NCBI RefSeq assembly: GCF_017830045.1
Contig: NZ_JAEDXU010000003.1
Coordinates: 186,001-250,000 of the forward strand
Length of the DNA stretch: 64,000 nucleotides
Reading direction: 5' to 3'
DNA from: Enterococcus larvae
GTDB taxonomy: Bacteria; Bacillota; Bacilli; Lactobacillales; Enterococcaceae
This document shows positions 56,264 through 63,857 of this stretch, one piece after another (positions within the stretch are counted from its first letter, which is position 1; each line of letters opens with the position of its first letter). The translations under genes and the position numbers were made by a program. The notes beneath the pieces are model-generated. The model saw only the letters and a list, made by a program, of their open reading frames with translations, was not told the origin of the DNA and made no database searches.

Positions 56264-57663
56264 TCGAACTCCTCCTTAGCTTCATCAAGCTTAATTAAAC
56301 CAATTTTTTTCATTATTGTAATTCGATCATGGTATTGTTCACTTTGTCTTGTACTGTTACTATTGTCCGGCTCAGGAATATTTCGATATATTCTATTTTC
56401 GTCTATGGAGTTTATTGTAATATTCTTCGTGATTATTTTTTCTACCTCTCTCAATAAGTCAGGATTATCATTATTATGTATCCTTTTTATCAGCAAATTA
56501 TTTCTAATTGGAGAATTATCATCAAGAATAGTAGAAGGTAAATATACAACATTTTTATAATCGCTCATCCTTTTATGGAAAACCCACTTCTTACTCTCAA
56601 CTTTCTTTTGTATCTGTTTTATTATCTCAAAAAAACAATTCTCTAATCCTTGCTTAGGAAGGCAACTAGTCAAAAATTTCATCGCATTATTGACATCTTC
56701 GTCGGTTACTTCGTTATCAGGTGATATTTTTAAACAAAATTCGTAGAACTCATTATCATCTAAGGCAAAAATTTCATCAATTGTCATCTTAAATAAATCA
56801 TAATTATATTTAGTCACATAGTTCATATTGTATTCGTTTTCAAGAACTTCGTTTATATATTGTGTAGCCATTCGTTGAAACTCATTCTTCATATAATATA
56901 TTGTATATTCTCTACTGGGCAGATCATGATTCTGTTCAACAATTTTTTTGATGTCAACAAATTTTATAGTAACCTTCTCTTTCTCTATCCCTTCTTGAAT
57001 ATCCTTATGTCGTTCTTTGATATTCGAATCCACTAGACCCAGTAGACGAAGATACGCCCTATCAATTCGTTCTGCACTAGCATTATCCCCTGTAAAGCCT
57101 AGAATCTTCTCTTTTATTTTTGTCTCAATATCATCAAATGAGCAAAAGCGCATTTCATTATCTTGATCTCCATAATTATACAGTTCAAGCTTCTCAGCAA
57201 GACTGTCATATTGCCCCGATTCAACGACTGCTTTATAGCTTTCATATGGTGATTTGATTCTAGGTTTTTTTACAGGATTAGAAGGTTCCTTAATACCTTG
57301 CTTCTCTAAGAAATCTTCTGGTATATTCAAGCCGTTTGTGGTATGTAAATAAGCTTTCTCAAGAGTGGTGAACTCTAGTATTTTCAGTAATAGAGTCCAT
57401 ATGGCCTCCTTGTAACTAGATAATGCTGATGTATTGTAAGTTTTGACTTGATGAATAGTAATATATTTACTGTTCTTTTTGATTGAAAAGTCCTCAAACC
57501 ACTCTAATTCTAAAAAATACTCATTTAAATCTTCATTTGCGTCGTTAAGCTCTTCGATTTTATTCAAAGCCATAAATAAAGCTACTTTTCCCTGATAGCT
57601 GTATCCATTCCAGCTAAAACTAGCATCGGTAGAATACAAAGTAATATCGATTTCCTCCGCCAT
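56260..57663 (-). CDS. Nuclease-like effector of the ABC-3C-type system
   Basis: A 467-residue protein, first gene of the three. The N-terminus SFSWNGYSYQGKVALFMALNKI, then EWFEDFSI (Asp58) and IHQVKTYN (Gln72, Lys74), forms a D-x13-QxK arrangement like PD-(D/E)xK endonuclease-fold effectors (DUF4297-like), found in ABC-3C and other anti-phage systems. The remaining ~350 residues are helical and probably contact the partners. ATG 57663 follows GGAGGAGGG. It is co-translated with the middle component. Nuclease activity is an inference. Confidence 0.7.
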   Translation of the reverse strand: MAEEIDITLYSTDASFSWNGYSYQGKVALFMALNKIEELNDANEDLNEYFLELEWFEDFSIKKNSKYITIHQVKTYNTSALSSYKEAIWTLLLKILEFTTLEKAYLHTTNGLNIPEDFLEKQGIKEPSNPVKKPRIKSPYESYKAVVESGQYDSLAEKLELYNYGDQDNEMRFCSFDDIETKIKEKILGFTGDNASAERIDRAYLRLLGLVDSNIKERHKDIQEGIEKEKVTIKFVDIKKIVEQNHDLPSREYTIYYMKNEFQRMATQYINEVLENEYNMNYVTKYNYDLFKMTIDEIFALDDNEFYEFCLKISPDNEVTDEDVNNAMKFLTSCLPKQGLENCFFEIIKQIQKKVESKKWVFHKRMSDYKNVVYLPSTILDDNSPIRNNLLIKRIHNNDNPDLLREVEKIITKNITINSIDENRIYRNIPEPDNSNSTRQSEQYHDRITIMKKIGLIKLDEAKEEFE

Positions 57664-58013
57664 GTAAGTCCCTCCTCCTTATTCTTTACCGTTGAATTAT
57701 TAAAACTAATTTCCTAGTTATCTTATCCTTCTAGTGATCAATTAAAACCAATGCTACATTTTATAATAAGCAAAGTATTTTTTTCATCTTTAATCTTATC
57801 ATGGATTTTGAATTCTAAAAAGAACAATCGCTACATAGTAATAAATAATCATCCTTATTAAAGAAGAAATTACATAATCATAACAAGTTGGAATTCCATA
57901 GAGCACTTTTAGCTTCAAAACTACCTAACATAAGAATTTAAGAGCTTTACAGCTAACCGAGTGAAAATGAAAGTCTGCAATCATTGATATTGTAGGGGTT
58001 TTCTATACCTTCT

Positions 58014-58069
58014 TTTAGTCACTCCCTGCATTTCGTTATACCATATATGTAAAATAATATATATGGAGG
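58014..58069. repeat. Resolvase-type site 1
   Basis: This 56-bp sequence begins TTTAGTCACTCCCTGCATTTC and ends ATATATGGAGG, and aligns nearly end to end with site 2 in front of the recombinase gene (60645-60703). It contains a dyad CCATATAT-N10-ATATATGG. Its right end looks like the ribosome site of a lost recombinase gene, since repeat B follows instead of coding sequence. Confidence 0.75.
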
Positions 58070-58081
58070 TTTAGGGGCTGA

Positions 58082-58135
58082 AACATAAAGAAGAAAAATA
58101 TGAATAACAAAGAGAACACGCCCATACTAAAAAAG
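58082..58135. repeat. Cassette-end repeat, copy B
   Basis: Matches copy A (53027-53081): AACATAAAGAAGAAAA and GAACACGCCCATA, then a (T)AAAAAAG end. It begins 12 bases after site 1 and leads into the LXG terminator. Confidence 0.75.
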
Positions 58136-58158
58136 ATTGCAATTAAATGCAATCTTTT
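58129..58158. terminator. Terminator of the LXG operon
   Basis: Stem AAAAGATTGCA/TGCAATCTTTT with a six-base loop, just after the immunity-candidate gene. Confidence 0.8.
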
Positions 58159-58161
58159 ACT

Positions 58162-58551
58162 TCAATCGTTATCTTCAACCCTTACATTAGAAAAAATGAT
58201 TGAATCAGTTCTGTTTGCTATTTTAGCTACGTATTCTTTACCCTTTTGCACCCTGTAAGAGTAGAAGAATTCTCCTTTTGGTGTGAATCTATCTGTGTCT
58301 ATTTTAGATGGGGAAATTTTTTCTCCTGCTTCGCTATATAGATTTACCTCAAAGTCATTTTTGTGTTTTTCGTCAACATAGATAAAAATCTGTGCTTCTA
58401 TGTTACTGTCTAAAATGTTTACTTTCATTTCTTTTTGCTGGTTAGGAAAAAATACAGGAAATTGATCCTTGAAAATGAAAATCAATAAAGATAGACCTAT
58501 TACACAAACGATACTAATGCTAATTATTTTTATTATATTTCTTGAAATCAT
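58162..58551 (-). CDS. Candidate immunity protein of the LXG toxin
   Basis: A 129-residue protein with one N-terminal membrane helix (IIKIISISIVCVIGLSLLIFIF) and an outer domain of about 95 residues (KVNILDSNIEAQIFIYVDEKHKNDFEVNLYS...). Start ATG 58551 follows GGAGGGTATTG and overlaps the end of the toxin gene by 32 bases. Position right behind an LXG toxin suggests immunity, and an outward-facing domain would fit a toxin acting at the envelope. No family is recognised. Confidence 0.65.
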   Translation of the reverse strand: MISRNIIKIISISIVCVIGLSLLIFIFKDQFPVFFPNQQKEMKVNILDSNIEAQIFIYVDEKHKNDFEVNLYSEAGEKISPSKIDTDRFTPKGEFFYSYRVQKGKEYVAKIANRTDSIIFSNVRVEDND

Positions 58552-59863
58552 CAATACCCTCCTGAACCATTATACCATCTTCGGGGTTATCGCCATAGTC
58601 AGTCATAGCCCAAACTAGCGGACCTCCAAGCCCAGATAGAGCTAATTTTTTAAAATCGCCTCCAAATGCATCACTTATAATCTGGGCTATACCAGCACCC
58701 ATTTTTAAAGTCTCCCCATTAAGCAGTAAAGCCCCTTGTCCATAATAACCAAATAGATAGTTACCTAAATAGTCTCTCCTGTCTTCGATTTCTTTTGTCC
58801 ATCCTCTTGACCAGATTGAATAATTAGAATCTCCCCAGACTCTAGATTTTAAATCTAAAGGTCGCTTGGTATTTACCATATCAATGAATCGAATATAGTT
58901 TAGTGAGTTTTTGCCAGAGACCTCAATAGCGTCATCGCCCAATTTTCTAGCTACCGCTTTAATGTCAATATCAATTTCTTTCAGTCTTTCTGCTAATTTG
59001 CTTTCGGCAGCCTCCATAATATCTTTACTTTTTTGATCCTCTTTTTCTCCATAATCTTTTCTAACTTTATCATACTCATCAAAAGCATCTTTGGCTTGCA
59101 AATAAAGAAAATCTTCATATATGCCCGCAATCCTATTTGCCTTCTGGATAGAAGATAAATTTTTGTCGTCTTTTATCTTTTGAACTTCTTTTGCGTAGCT
59201 ATATGGCAAAACAAAATTTTCTTTCCATTCCTTGTTAATGTTTTTTGCCCAGTCTAATTTAAGATTTGCAGTGCTATACATTCCGTTTGAATCATTAAAA
59301 CAGCTAGTGCTAGAAAGTGCAGACAATCCTTGGTTGACATTATTCAATAATGAATCTGCGGTAGTGTATAAACCAACGCAAGAACTCTCTAACTCGTGTA
59401 ATGATTGAATTTCATTTTTTAATGTATATAATTGATTATTTATAGGACCAATATATAGGTCAGTATTGACATTTCTAGAGCCAAATGATGGACTATTTTC
59501 TAGTAAGCTATTCTTATAAAAAATTGATTGTTTCTGTTTTTCTAAACATTCGATGATACGATTTATGGCGTCTTCATTAACCTCTGCGCCACTTTCAAAT
59601 TTTTTAGATATCCGGCTGGCAAAGATTAGATTGTCATTCATAATCTCATCATTTGCTCGAATTTGTCCGCGCAAAAGCGGAATATGGGCAGATTCAACGT
59701 AGTTTTTAGCAGCCGACCACGCGTCACCTGTCAATTCTGTAGCATCAGCAAAGTTAAACATACCTTGAAGAATTTTCGCTAAACCTTCATTTTTACTATT
59801 TAAAGACGAATTTATCTGATTTAAATAACCATTTATTTCACTAACTTTTAATTTTAACCCCAA
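58520..59863 (-). CDS. LXG-domain polymorphic toxin (type VII secreted; type-44-like C-terminus)
   Basis: A 447-residue effector. Residues 1 to ~215 form a helical LXG domain (GLKLKVSEINGYLNQINSSL; later TGDAWSAAKNYVESAHIPLLRGQI), which targets the type VII (Esx/WXG) secretion system. The C-terminal ~117 residues from NTKRPLDLKSR to YGDNPEDGIMVQEGIDDFKKY recall the polymorphic toxin type 44 (Ntox44) pattern: 'DLKS..., GN..FG..G, AG..Q, YGD.P.D...I..GI'. TTG start 59863 follows GAGGAGG. Lap1- and Lap2-like genes lie just upstream, an immunity candidate downstream. The toxin-type match is recalled, not searched. Confidence 0.82.
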   Translation of the reverse strand: MGLKLKVSEINGYLNQINSSLNSKNEGLAKILQGMFNFADATELTGDAWSAAKNYVESAHIPLLRGQIRANDEIMNDNLIFASRISKKFESGAEVNEDAINRIIECLEKQKQSIFYKNSLLENSPSFGSRNVNTDLYIGPINNQLYTLKNEIQSLHELESSCVGLYTTADSLLNNVNQGLSALSSTSCFNDSNGMYSTANLKLDWAKNINKEWKENFVLPYSYAKEVQKIKDDKNLSSIQKANRIAGIYEDFLYLQAKDAFDEYDKVRKDYGEKEDQKSKDIMEAAESKLAERLKEIDIDIKAVARKLGDDAIEVSGKNSLNYIRFIDMVNTKRPLDLKSRVWGDSNYSIWSRGWTKEIEDRRDYLGNYLFGYYGQGALLLNGETLKMGAGIAQIISDAFGGDFKKLALSGLGGPLVWAMTDYGDNPEDGIMVQEGIDDFKKYNKNN

Positions 59864-59878
59864 TAGTAAAACCTCCTC

Positions 59879-60244
59879 TTAGCTATTTTCTTGTTTTAGT
59901 TTTCTCTGTTTACTTAGCAAATCTTCTTCTTTTTGGAGAAGTAATTTTTGCTTTTGTTGTAGAGTAGAATTGATTTCATCTAATTCTCTCATTGACTCCC
60001 TATATCCATGCTCATTATCTTCATGAGCCATATGCAAAAAACGGTTTGCTTTATCGCCTTTCCAGTAATAAGCGAGTTCATCTAAAATATCAGTATTTTC
60101 TCTATAAATTTGTTGGGCAATATCATCTGCTTCTATGAGTTTTTCGGCTTGTTTTTTATTTTCATCTAAATCATCTGTAAGATTTTGCAATTCTCGATTA
60201 ACTGCAATAATCTCATCCAAATTATCTTTCTTTTCTTCTGACAT
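59879..60244 (-). CDS. Lap2-like LXG partner protein (DUF3958-like)
   Basis: A 121-residue, highly charged helical protein predicted as a hairpin of two coiled coils around a short AYYWKGDKANRFLHMAHEDN turn (WKG resembles the WxG bend). Streptococcal and enterococcal LXG toxins are usually encoded behind two such small partners, Lap1 (DUF3130) and Lap2 (DUF3958), which bind the LXG domain for export. ATG 60244 follows GGAGGC. The gene ends 15 bases before the toxin start. Confidence 0.75.
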   Translation of the reverse strand: MSEEKKDNLDEIIAVNRELQNLTDDLDENKKQAEKLIEADDIAQQIYRENTDILDELAYYWKGDKANRFLHMAHEDNEHGYRESMRELDEINSTLQQKQKLLLQKEEDLLSKQRKLKQENS

Positions 60245-60247
60245 TTT

Positions 60248-60523
60248 CTAGCCTCCGTTCGAAATTTGTGCATCTTTTTCAGCAAAAGTAGTCGCAATCA
60301 AAGTGAAATTGGCTAAATCTCTAGATAATGCGCCGCCATATTGACTGGTGCTAGTTAAAGATTTTCCGTTTACATTCTTTACTCTCTCGCAAGCTGAAAG
60401 ATTTGAAAAACTGATTGTAGAGGAATTAACAGTTGTTTGTAGCGCTGAGTCCTTAGCACTTGTAATAGGATCAATATAATTAGACGCTATACCTATATCT
60501 GAACTAATGATTTCATTTGACAT
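60248..60523 (-). CDS. Lap1-like LXG partner protein (DUF3130/TIGR04197-like)
   Basis: A 91-residue WXG100-like helical protein, first gene of the LXG operon. Start ATG 60523 (MSNEIISSDIGIASNYIDPI) lies five bases after AGAGGTGA; GTG 60532 overlaps this site. Length and composition (helical, no Trp-Gly bend, conserved-looking C-terminal LANFTLIATTFAEKDAQI) fit the DUF3130 (TIGR04197) effector family. It is separated from lap2 by three bases. Confidence 0.78.
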   Translation of the reverse strand: MSNEIISSDIGIASNYIDPITSAKDSALQTTVNSSTISFSNLSACERVKNVNGKSLTSTSQYGGALSRDLANFTLIATTFAEKDAQISNGG

Positions 60524-60644
60524 TTGGTTCACCTCTGTTCATTTATTCTGTAATAAGTTTACCATTGTTTATATTTTGCGACAATCTGAACTTTATAAAT
60601 GATTTTTTATATTTACCTGAAACCAAAGACTTTTGCACCCTTCA

Positions 60645-60703
60645 TTTAGTCACTCCCTCCATTTCCATATACCATATATAAGTAACAACTAAATATATGG
60701 AGG
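60645..60703. promoter_or_regulatory. Resolvase-type site 2, upstream of the recombinase
   Basis: TTTAGTCACTCCCTCCATTTC ... CCATATAT-N13-ATATATGG-AGG. The dyad and flank repeat site 1 (58014-58069) in direct orientation. The last bases (ATATATGGAGG) also provide the ribosome site of the recombinase. Such layout is typical of res sites lying before resolvase genes. Confidence 0.75.
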
Positions 60704-60711
60704 CAGACAAC

Positions 60712-61362
60712 ATGCAAAAACACCAAAACAAGAAAGTAAAGGAACTGGAGAAATTAAACAAGGTAAAAATCGGCTATGCTCGTGTTTCATCTCAAGATGA
60801 TCGGCAAAAATTAGGCTTAGAAGTTCAGACGGAAGCACTAAAGAATTGTGATATCATCTTTAGTGAGAAAAGTTCAGGAGACAACGACAACCAGCTTGAA
60901 CTTGCCAAAGCCATTTCACTTGCAAAAGACTTGTCTAGCCAAGAAAAATTTGTGACCTTACAAATCTACAAATTAGATCGCTTAACTAGAAAAATGTTAA
61001 CGTTAGCAAACATCATTGACGAACTAAACCAGCATAATATTAAGCTCATTTCACTCCAAGAAAACATTGAAACAGATTCACTCACAGGACGTTTACTCTG
61101 CTTAGTCCTGGGCTATGTGGCAGAAATTGAAATAGATAATATACGTTTTAGAACTAAAGAAGGATTGAGAAAAGCTAAGGAAAACGGGGCTATATTGGGT
61201 AAGCCCGCCCTTCCAGAAAAGAAGAAACGACAAATATTAGACCTATACCAATTAAACTCAATGCCAGTAAAAACTATAGCGAAGCGCCTCAAGGTTAGTG
61301 AAAGTTCAATTTATAAAACTGTCAAAGAAAGCGGTATAAAGCACCGAAAGCTTGTAAAATAG
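60712..61362 (+). CDS. Small serine recombinase (resolvase/invertase family)
   Basis: A 216-residue serine recombinase. The catalytic Ser is in VKIGYARVSSQDD (about residue 26), with Arg residues in QIYKLDRLTRKM and the E-helix region VLGYVAEIEIDNIRFRTKEGLRKAKE. The C-terminal HTH (LNSMPVKTIAKRLKVSESSIYKTVKESGI) is of the Hin/gamma-delta resolvase type. Start ATG 60712 follows GGAGG by eight bases; ATG 60697 lies within that site. Unlike large serine integrases it lacks a long C-terminal part. It probably acts on sites 1 and 2 and may excise or exchange the LXG unit. Confidence 0.9.
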   Translation: MQKHQNKKVKELEKLNKVKIGYARVSSQDDRQKLGLEVQTEALKNCDIIFSEKSSGDNDNQLELAKAISLAKDLSSQEKFVTLQIYKLDRLTRKMLTLANIIDELNQHNIKLISLQENIETDSLTGRLLCLVLGYVAEIEIDNIRFRTKEGLRKAKENGAILGKPALPEKKKRQILDLYQLNSMPVKTIAKRLKVSESSIYKTVKESGIKHRKLVK

Positions 61363-61485
61363 CCCTTTAAAACACTAGGGACATGTGGTAAACTTTTTAT
61401 TGAAACCATTTACCATTACTTGTTATATCGAACGTCTAAAAAAGATAACTAATTTGGCAATTATACATATACTTTTCTGGCTACA

Positions 61486-61533
61486 AAACGCTGATTTAAT
61501 AAGGTTTATACCTTATTGAGTGGGCGTTTTTTA
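61486..61533 (+). terminator. Terminator after the recombinase gene
   Basis: Inner stem AATAAGG-TTTATA-CCTTATT inside an outer AAACGC/GCGTTT stem, followed by TTTT. Confidence 0.75.
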
Positions 61534-61634
61534 TTGTCTTCTTATTTCGTTCGTTATAACGAGATGGATAACGGAGGTGAAATTAGAATAGTTGATGAAT
61601 GGTTTTATAAAAACACAAATGAGGAGAATAAAAT

Positions 61635-62306
61635 ATGAAGAAACTTATTTTTACCGCACTACTAGCTGTAGGGTTTTTCGTAGGTGCAAGTGAAGCAAAA
61701 GCCGAGGAAGTAAGTGTTATTACTCCAGCAGAACAACAAGTGATTGATTCTGCTCAAGCTTGGGTCGGTCCATTATGGAATGCGACATATACCGCAAAAG
61801 CTGAATATTGGGCGAAAAATGTTGACTTATCCCAAGCAGATGCCGATACAGTCATGGGTAATATGTTTGACGCAGCGCGTTTAATCAATCAAGCAGGAGT
61901 GGGATATGATTCATTCAGTGATTACAATTCATTAATTGCTAAACTTCAAGAAGTTGATCCAAACATTGCTAGTCAGGTAATCGCCTTGGCTGCTGAAATC
62001 TCTAGTTTGACCGGAGTAAACACAAATGGTGATCTAATTGTGGCTCCAACTCCAGAGACACCAGAAACTCCAACAGATAACACGACTACTCCAAATGAGG
62101 AAAATGGAACAACGACAAATAATAAGACCGAAACTGGCTCAGAATCAAAAGGCACAAACACAACGCTTCGTTCTGGTAATTCTTCCAATGGTAACATTAT
62201 GAAGAATACAGGCGTAAGTTATATGAATAGCTTAGCAATGATTATTCTGGTTGGTGTAGCTGGTTTAGGTGCAATGTTTGTTAGTAAAAAGCAACAAATA
62301 AAATGA
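61635..62306 (+). CDS. Secreted cell-surface protein with non-LPXTG sorting tail
   Basis: A 223-residue precursor. Residues 1-24 are a signal peptide (MKKLIFTALLAVGFFVGASE, cleaved near KAEE). A ~110-residue helical domain follows, then a Pro/Thr/Asn/Glu linker (about 135-185) typical of wall-spanning proteins. The C-terminus has IMKNTG, a hydrophobic span (SLAMIILVGVAGLGAMFV) and a SKKQQIK tail, i.e. a sorting signal in which LPXTG is replaced by an unusual motif. The sortase gene overlaps its stop by four bases, so the protein is the probable dedicated substrate. Confidence 0.78.
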   Translation: MKKLIFTALLAVGFFVGASEAKAEEVSVITPAEQQVIDSAQAWVGPLWNATYTAKAEYWAKNVDLSQADADTVMGNMFDAARLINQAGVGYDSFSDYNSLIAKLQEVDPNIASQVIALAAEISSLTGVNTNGDLIVAPTPETPETPTDNTTTPNEENGTTTNNKTETGSESKGTNTTLRSGNSSNGNIMKNTGVSYMNSLAMIILVGVAGLGAMFVSKKQQIK

Positions 62307-62974
62307 AATTCTTGAAACGTTTGAGGGTATATGTTTATATACCCTTGATTTTTATACTTATAAACTGTTCATTGTTATACGTTATAGGAAAGCCAGTTTT
62401 CCAGATTGCAAAAGCTACAAGTGGCTTATTGCTTTTAGATAATCAGCCGAACTTTAAAAATGAATCTACTGATTTATTTGCAAAAAAAGAAGAACCGTCG
62501 ATCAATACAGACATCTTACCGGCTTCTTCTATTACTTATCCAGCGATGAATGATTTATTTGGAGAAGTGATTTCTGAAAAAGTAGATTTAGCCAGTCCAC
62601 TTTTTTATGGAGACAATGACGATATTTTAGCCCAAGGAGCAGGTATGTTTAATGGAAGTAAATTTCCAGGAGAAAAAGGACTTTGCATTATCGGTGGTCA
62701 CAACCGACCAATGTTTGGACGAATTTATGATTTAGTTATTGGCGACCAGTTCACTATCAATACTCATTATGGTTCTTTTATTTATGAAGTGATTGAAAAT
62801 ACCATTATTTCAGCCGAAGACAACCAGTTTCTTTTAGATCGGATGAATCAACGAGAAGAACCGCAAGCCTTGCTTTATACTTGTTTTCCTTTAGAAGCGA
62901 TTGGTTGGGCACCAGAGCGAGTAATTGTTGTTGGTAGGCAAATCTCAGTTCCAATCATTGACGAGACGAAGTAA
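62303..62974 (+). CDS. Sortase
   Basis: A 223-residue transpeptidase with one N-terminal membrane helix. The catalytic triad is visible: His133 (IIGGHNRPMFG), Cys194 (LLYTCFPLEAIG) and Arg206 (WAPERVIVVG). There is no C-terminal membrane helix as in pilus-type class C sortases. Translational coupling (ATGA) to the surface-protein gene suggests that it anchors that protein, or a later secreted product, to the cell wall. The class cannot be decided by eye. Confidence 0.88.
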   Translation: MKFLKRLRVYVYIPLIFILINCSLLYVIGKPVFQIAKATSGLLLLDNQPNFKNESTDLFAKKEEPSINTDILPASSITYPAMNDLFGEVISEKVDLASPLFYGDNDDILAQGAGMFNGSKFPGEKGLCIIGGHNRPMFGRIYDLVIGDQFTINTHYGSFIYEVIENTIISAEDNQFLLDRMNQREEPQALLYTCFPLEAIGWAPERVIVVGRQISVPIIDETK

Positions 62975-62991
62975 AAGGAGGAAATACAAAA

Positions 62992-63810
62992 ATGAAAATA
63001 AAAGAAATATCCTATTTTGTTTTAGCAAGTATTTTCTCTCTTTGCTTATTGATTTCGGTTGCCTCCGTTTTACTTTACTCTACCTTATGCCAGAACTGGT
63101 ATGTTGAAGTAGCCATCTCAAAAAGTAACTATTGCGAAAAGGTAGCCAGTAGTTTGAACAAAGATATAGCTGACTATGCTTTAGGTAGCAACATTCCGAA
63201 AAATATTTTAGAGAATATCGTTACAAAAGAACAAGTGGAAAAAGACACTATTTCCTATTTGAAACAGATAAATTTACAAAATGAACAAGTAACTATTTCA
63301 ACAGATGAAATGAGGCAGACCGTTGTCCAAAAAATTCAAAATTATTCTACTGAATCAGGGCAAGCGATCTATTCGGAAGAAGCAATCTCAAATTTGGCAG
63401 ACCAGTTAACAACAGTGTATATAAAAGCAATTCAGCAACCTTTCTTTTCTCAATTCTTTAAACAAGTATTAGTTTATCGACCAGTTCTAGTAAAGATTTT
63501 TCTCTACTCGGCAGTCTGTGGAAGCATACTCTATATTTTTTTATTCCGCTCACTTTGGGAAAAGAAGCGTCTGTTGTATCTTTTGTTCGCCTGTTCCCTT
63601 CTAGCAACCAGTGTTCCATTTTTGTTGCCAGCCATTTATTTACTCGCTACAAATTATTTTTCACGAGTTCCGATTCATAACGAATCTATCTACTATTTGA
63701 CGAAGACCTATTTGAATAGTCTTCTATATATGAGTATATTTGTTGGGATTGAGCTGTTTTTGGTTGGGTTATTATTCGGAATAATAGCAGAACAAAAGGA
63801 ATTAGTATGA
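62992..63810 (+). CDS. Membrane protein of unknown function
   Basis: A 272-residue protein with about four membrane helices: one at the N-terminus (ISYFVLASIFSLCLLISVASVLLY) and three to four in the second half. The first and second helices enclose a ~120-residue extracytoplasmic domain with the helical pattern NLADQLTTVYIKAIQQPFF. It follows the sortase by 17 bases, after GGAGG, and is part of the same operon. No family is recognised. Confidence 0.7.
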   Translation: MKIKEISYFVLASIFSLCLLISVASVLLYSTLCQNWYVEVAISKSNYCEKVASSLNKDIADYALGSNIPKNILENIVTKEQVEKDTISYLKQINLQNEQVTISTDEMRQTVVQKIQNYSTESGQAIYSEEAISNLADQLTTVYIKAIQQPFFSQFFKQVLVYRPVLVKIFLYSAVCGSILYIFLFRSLWEKKRLLYLLFACSLLATSVPFLLPAIYLLATNYFSRVPIHNESIYYLTKTYLNSLLYMSIFVGIELFLVGLLFGIIAEQKELV

Positions 63811-63857
63811 TGAATGGTTTTAAAAAATGAAAAAAACAAAGGAGCTGAATTTGAATC

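Larger units (their letters stand above)
57664..58161. other. Promoter region of the ABC-3C-like operon and cassette junction
   Basis: AT-rich, no gene. The left ~340 bases must hold the ABC-3C-like promoter (minus strand). Then follow site 1 (58014-58069), repeat copy B (58082-58135) and the LXG terminator (58129-58158). Confidence 0.6.
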
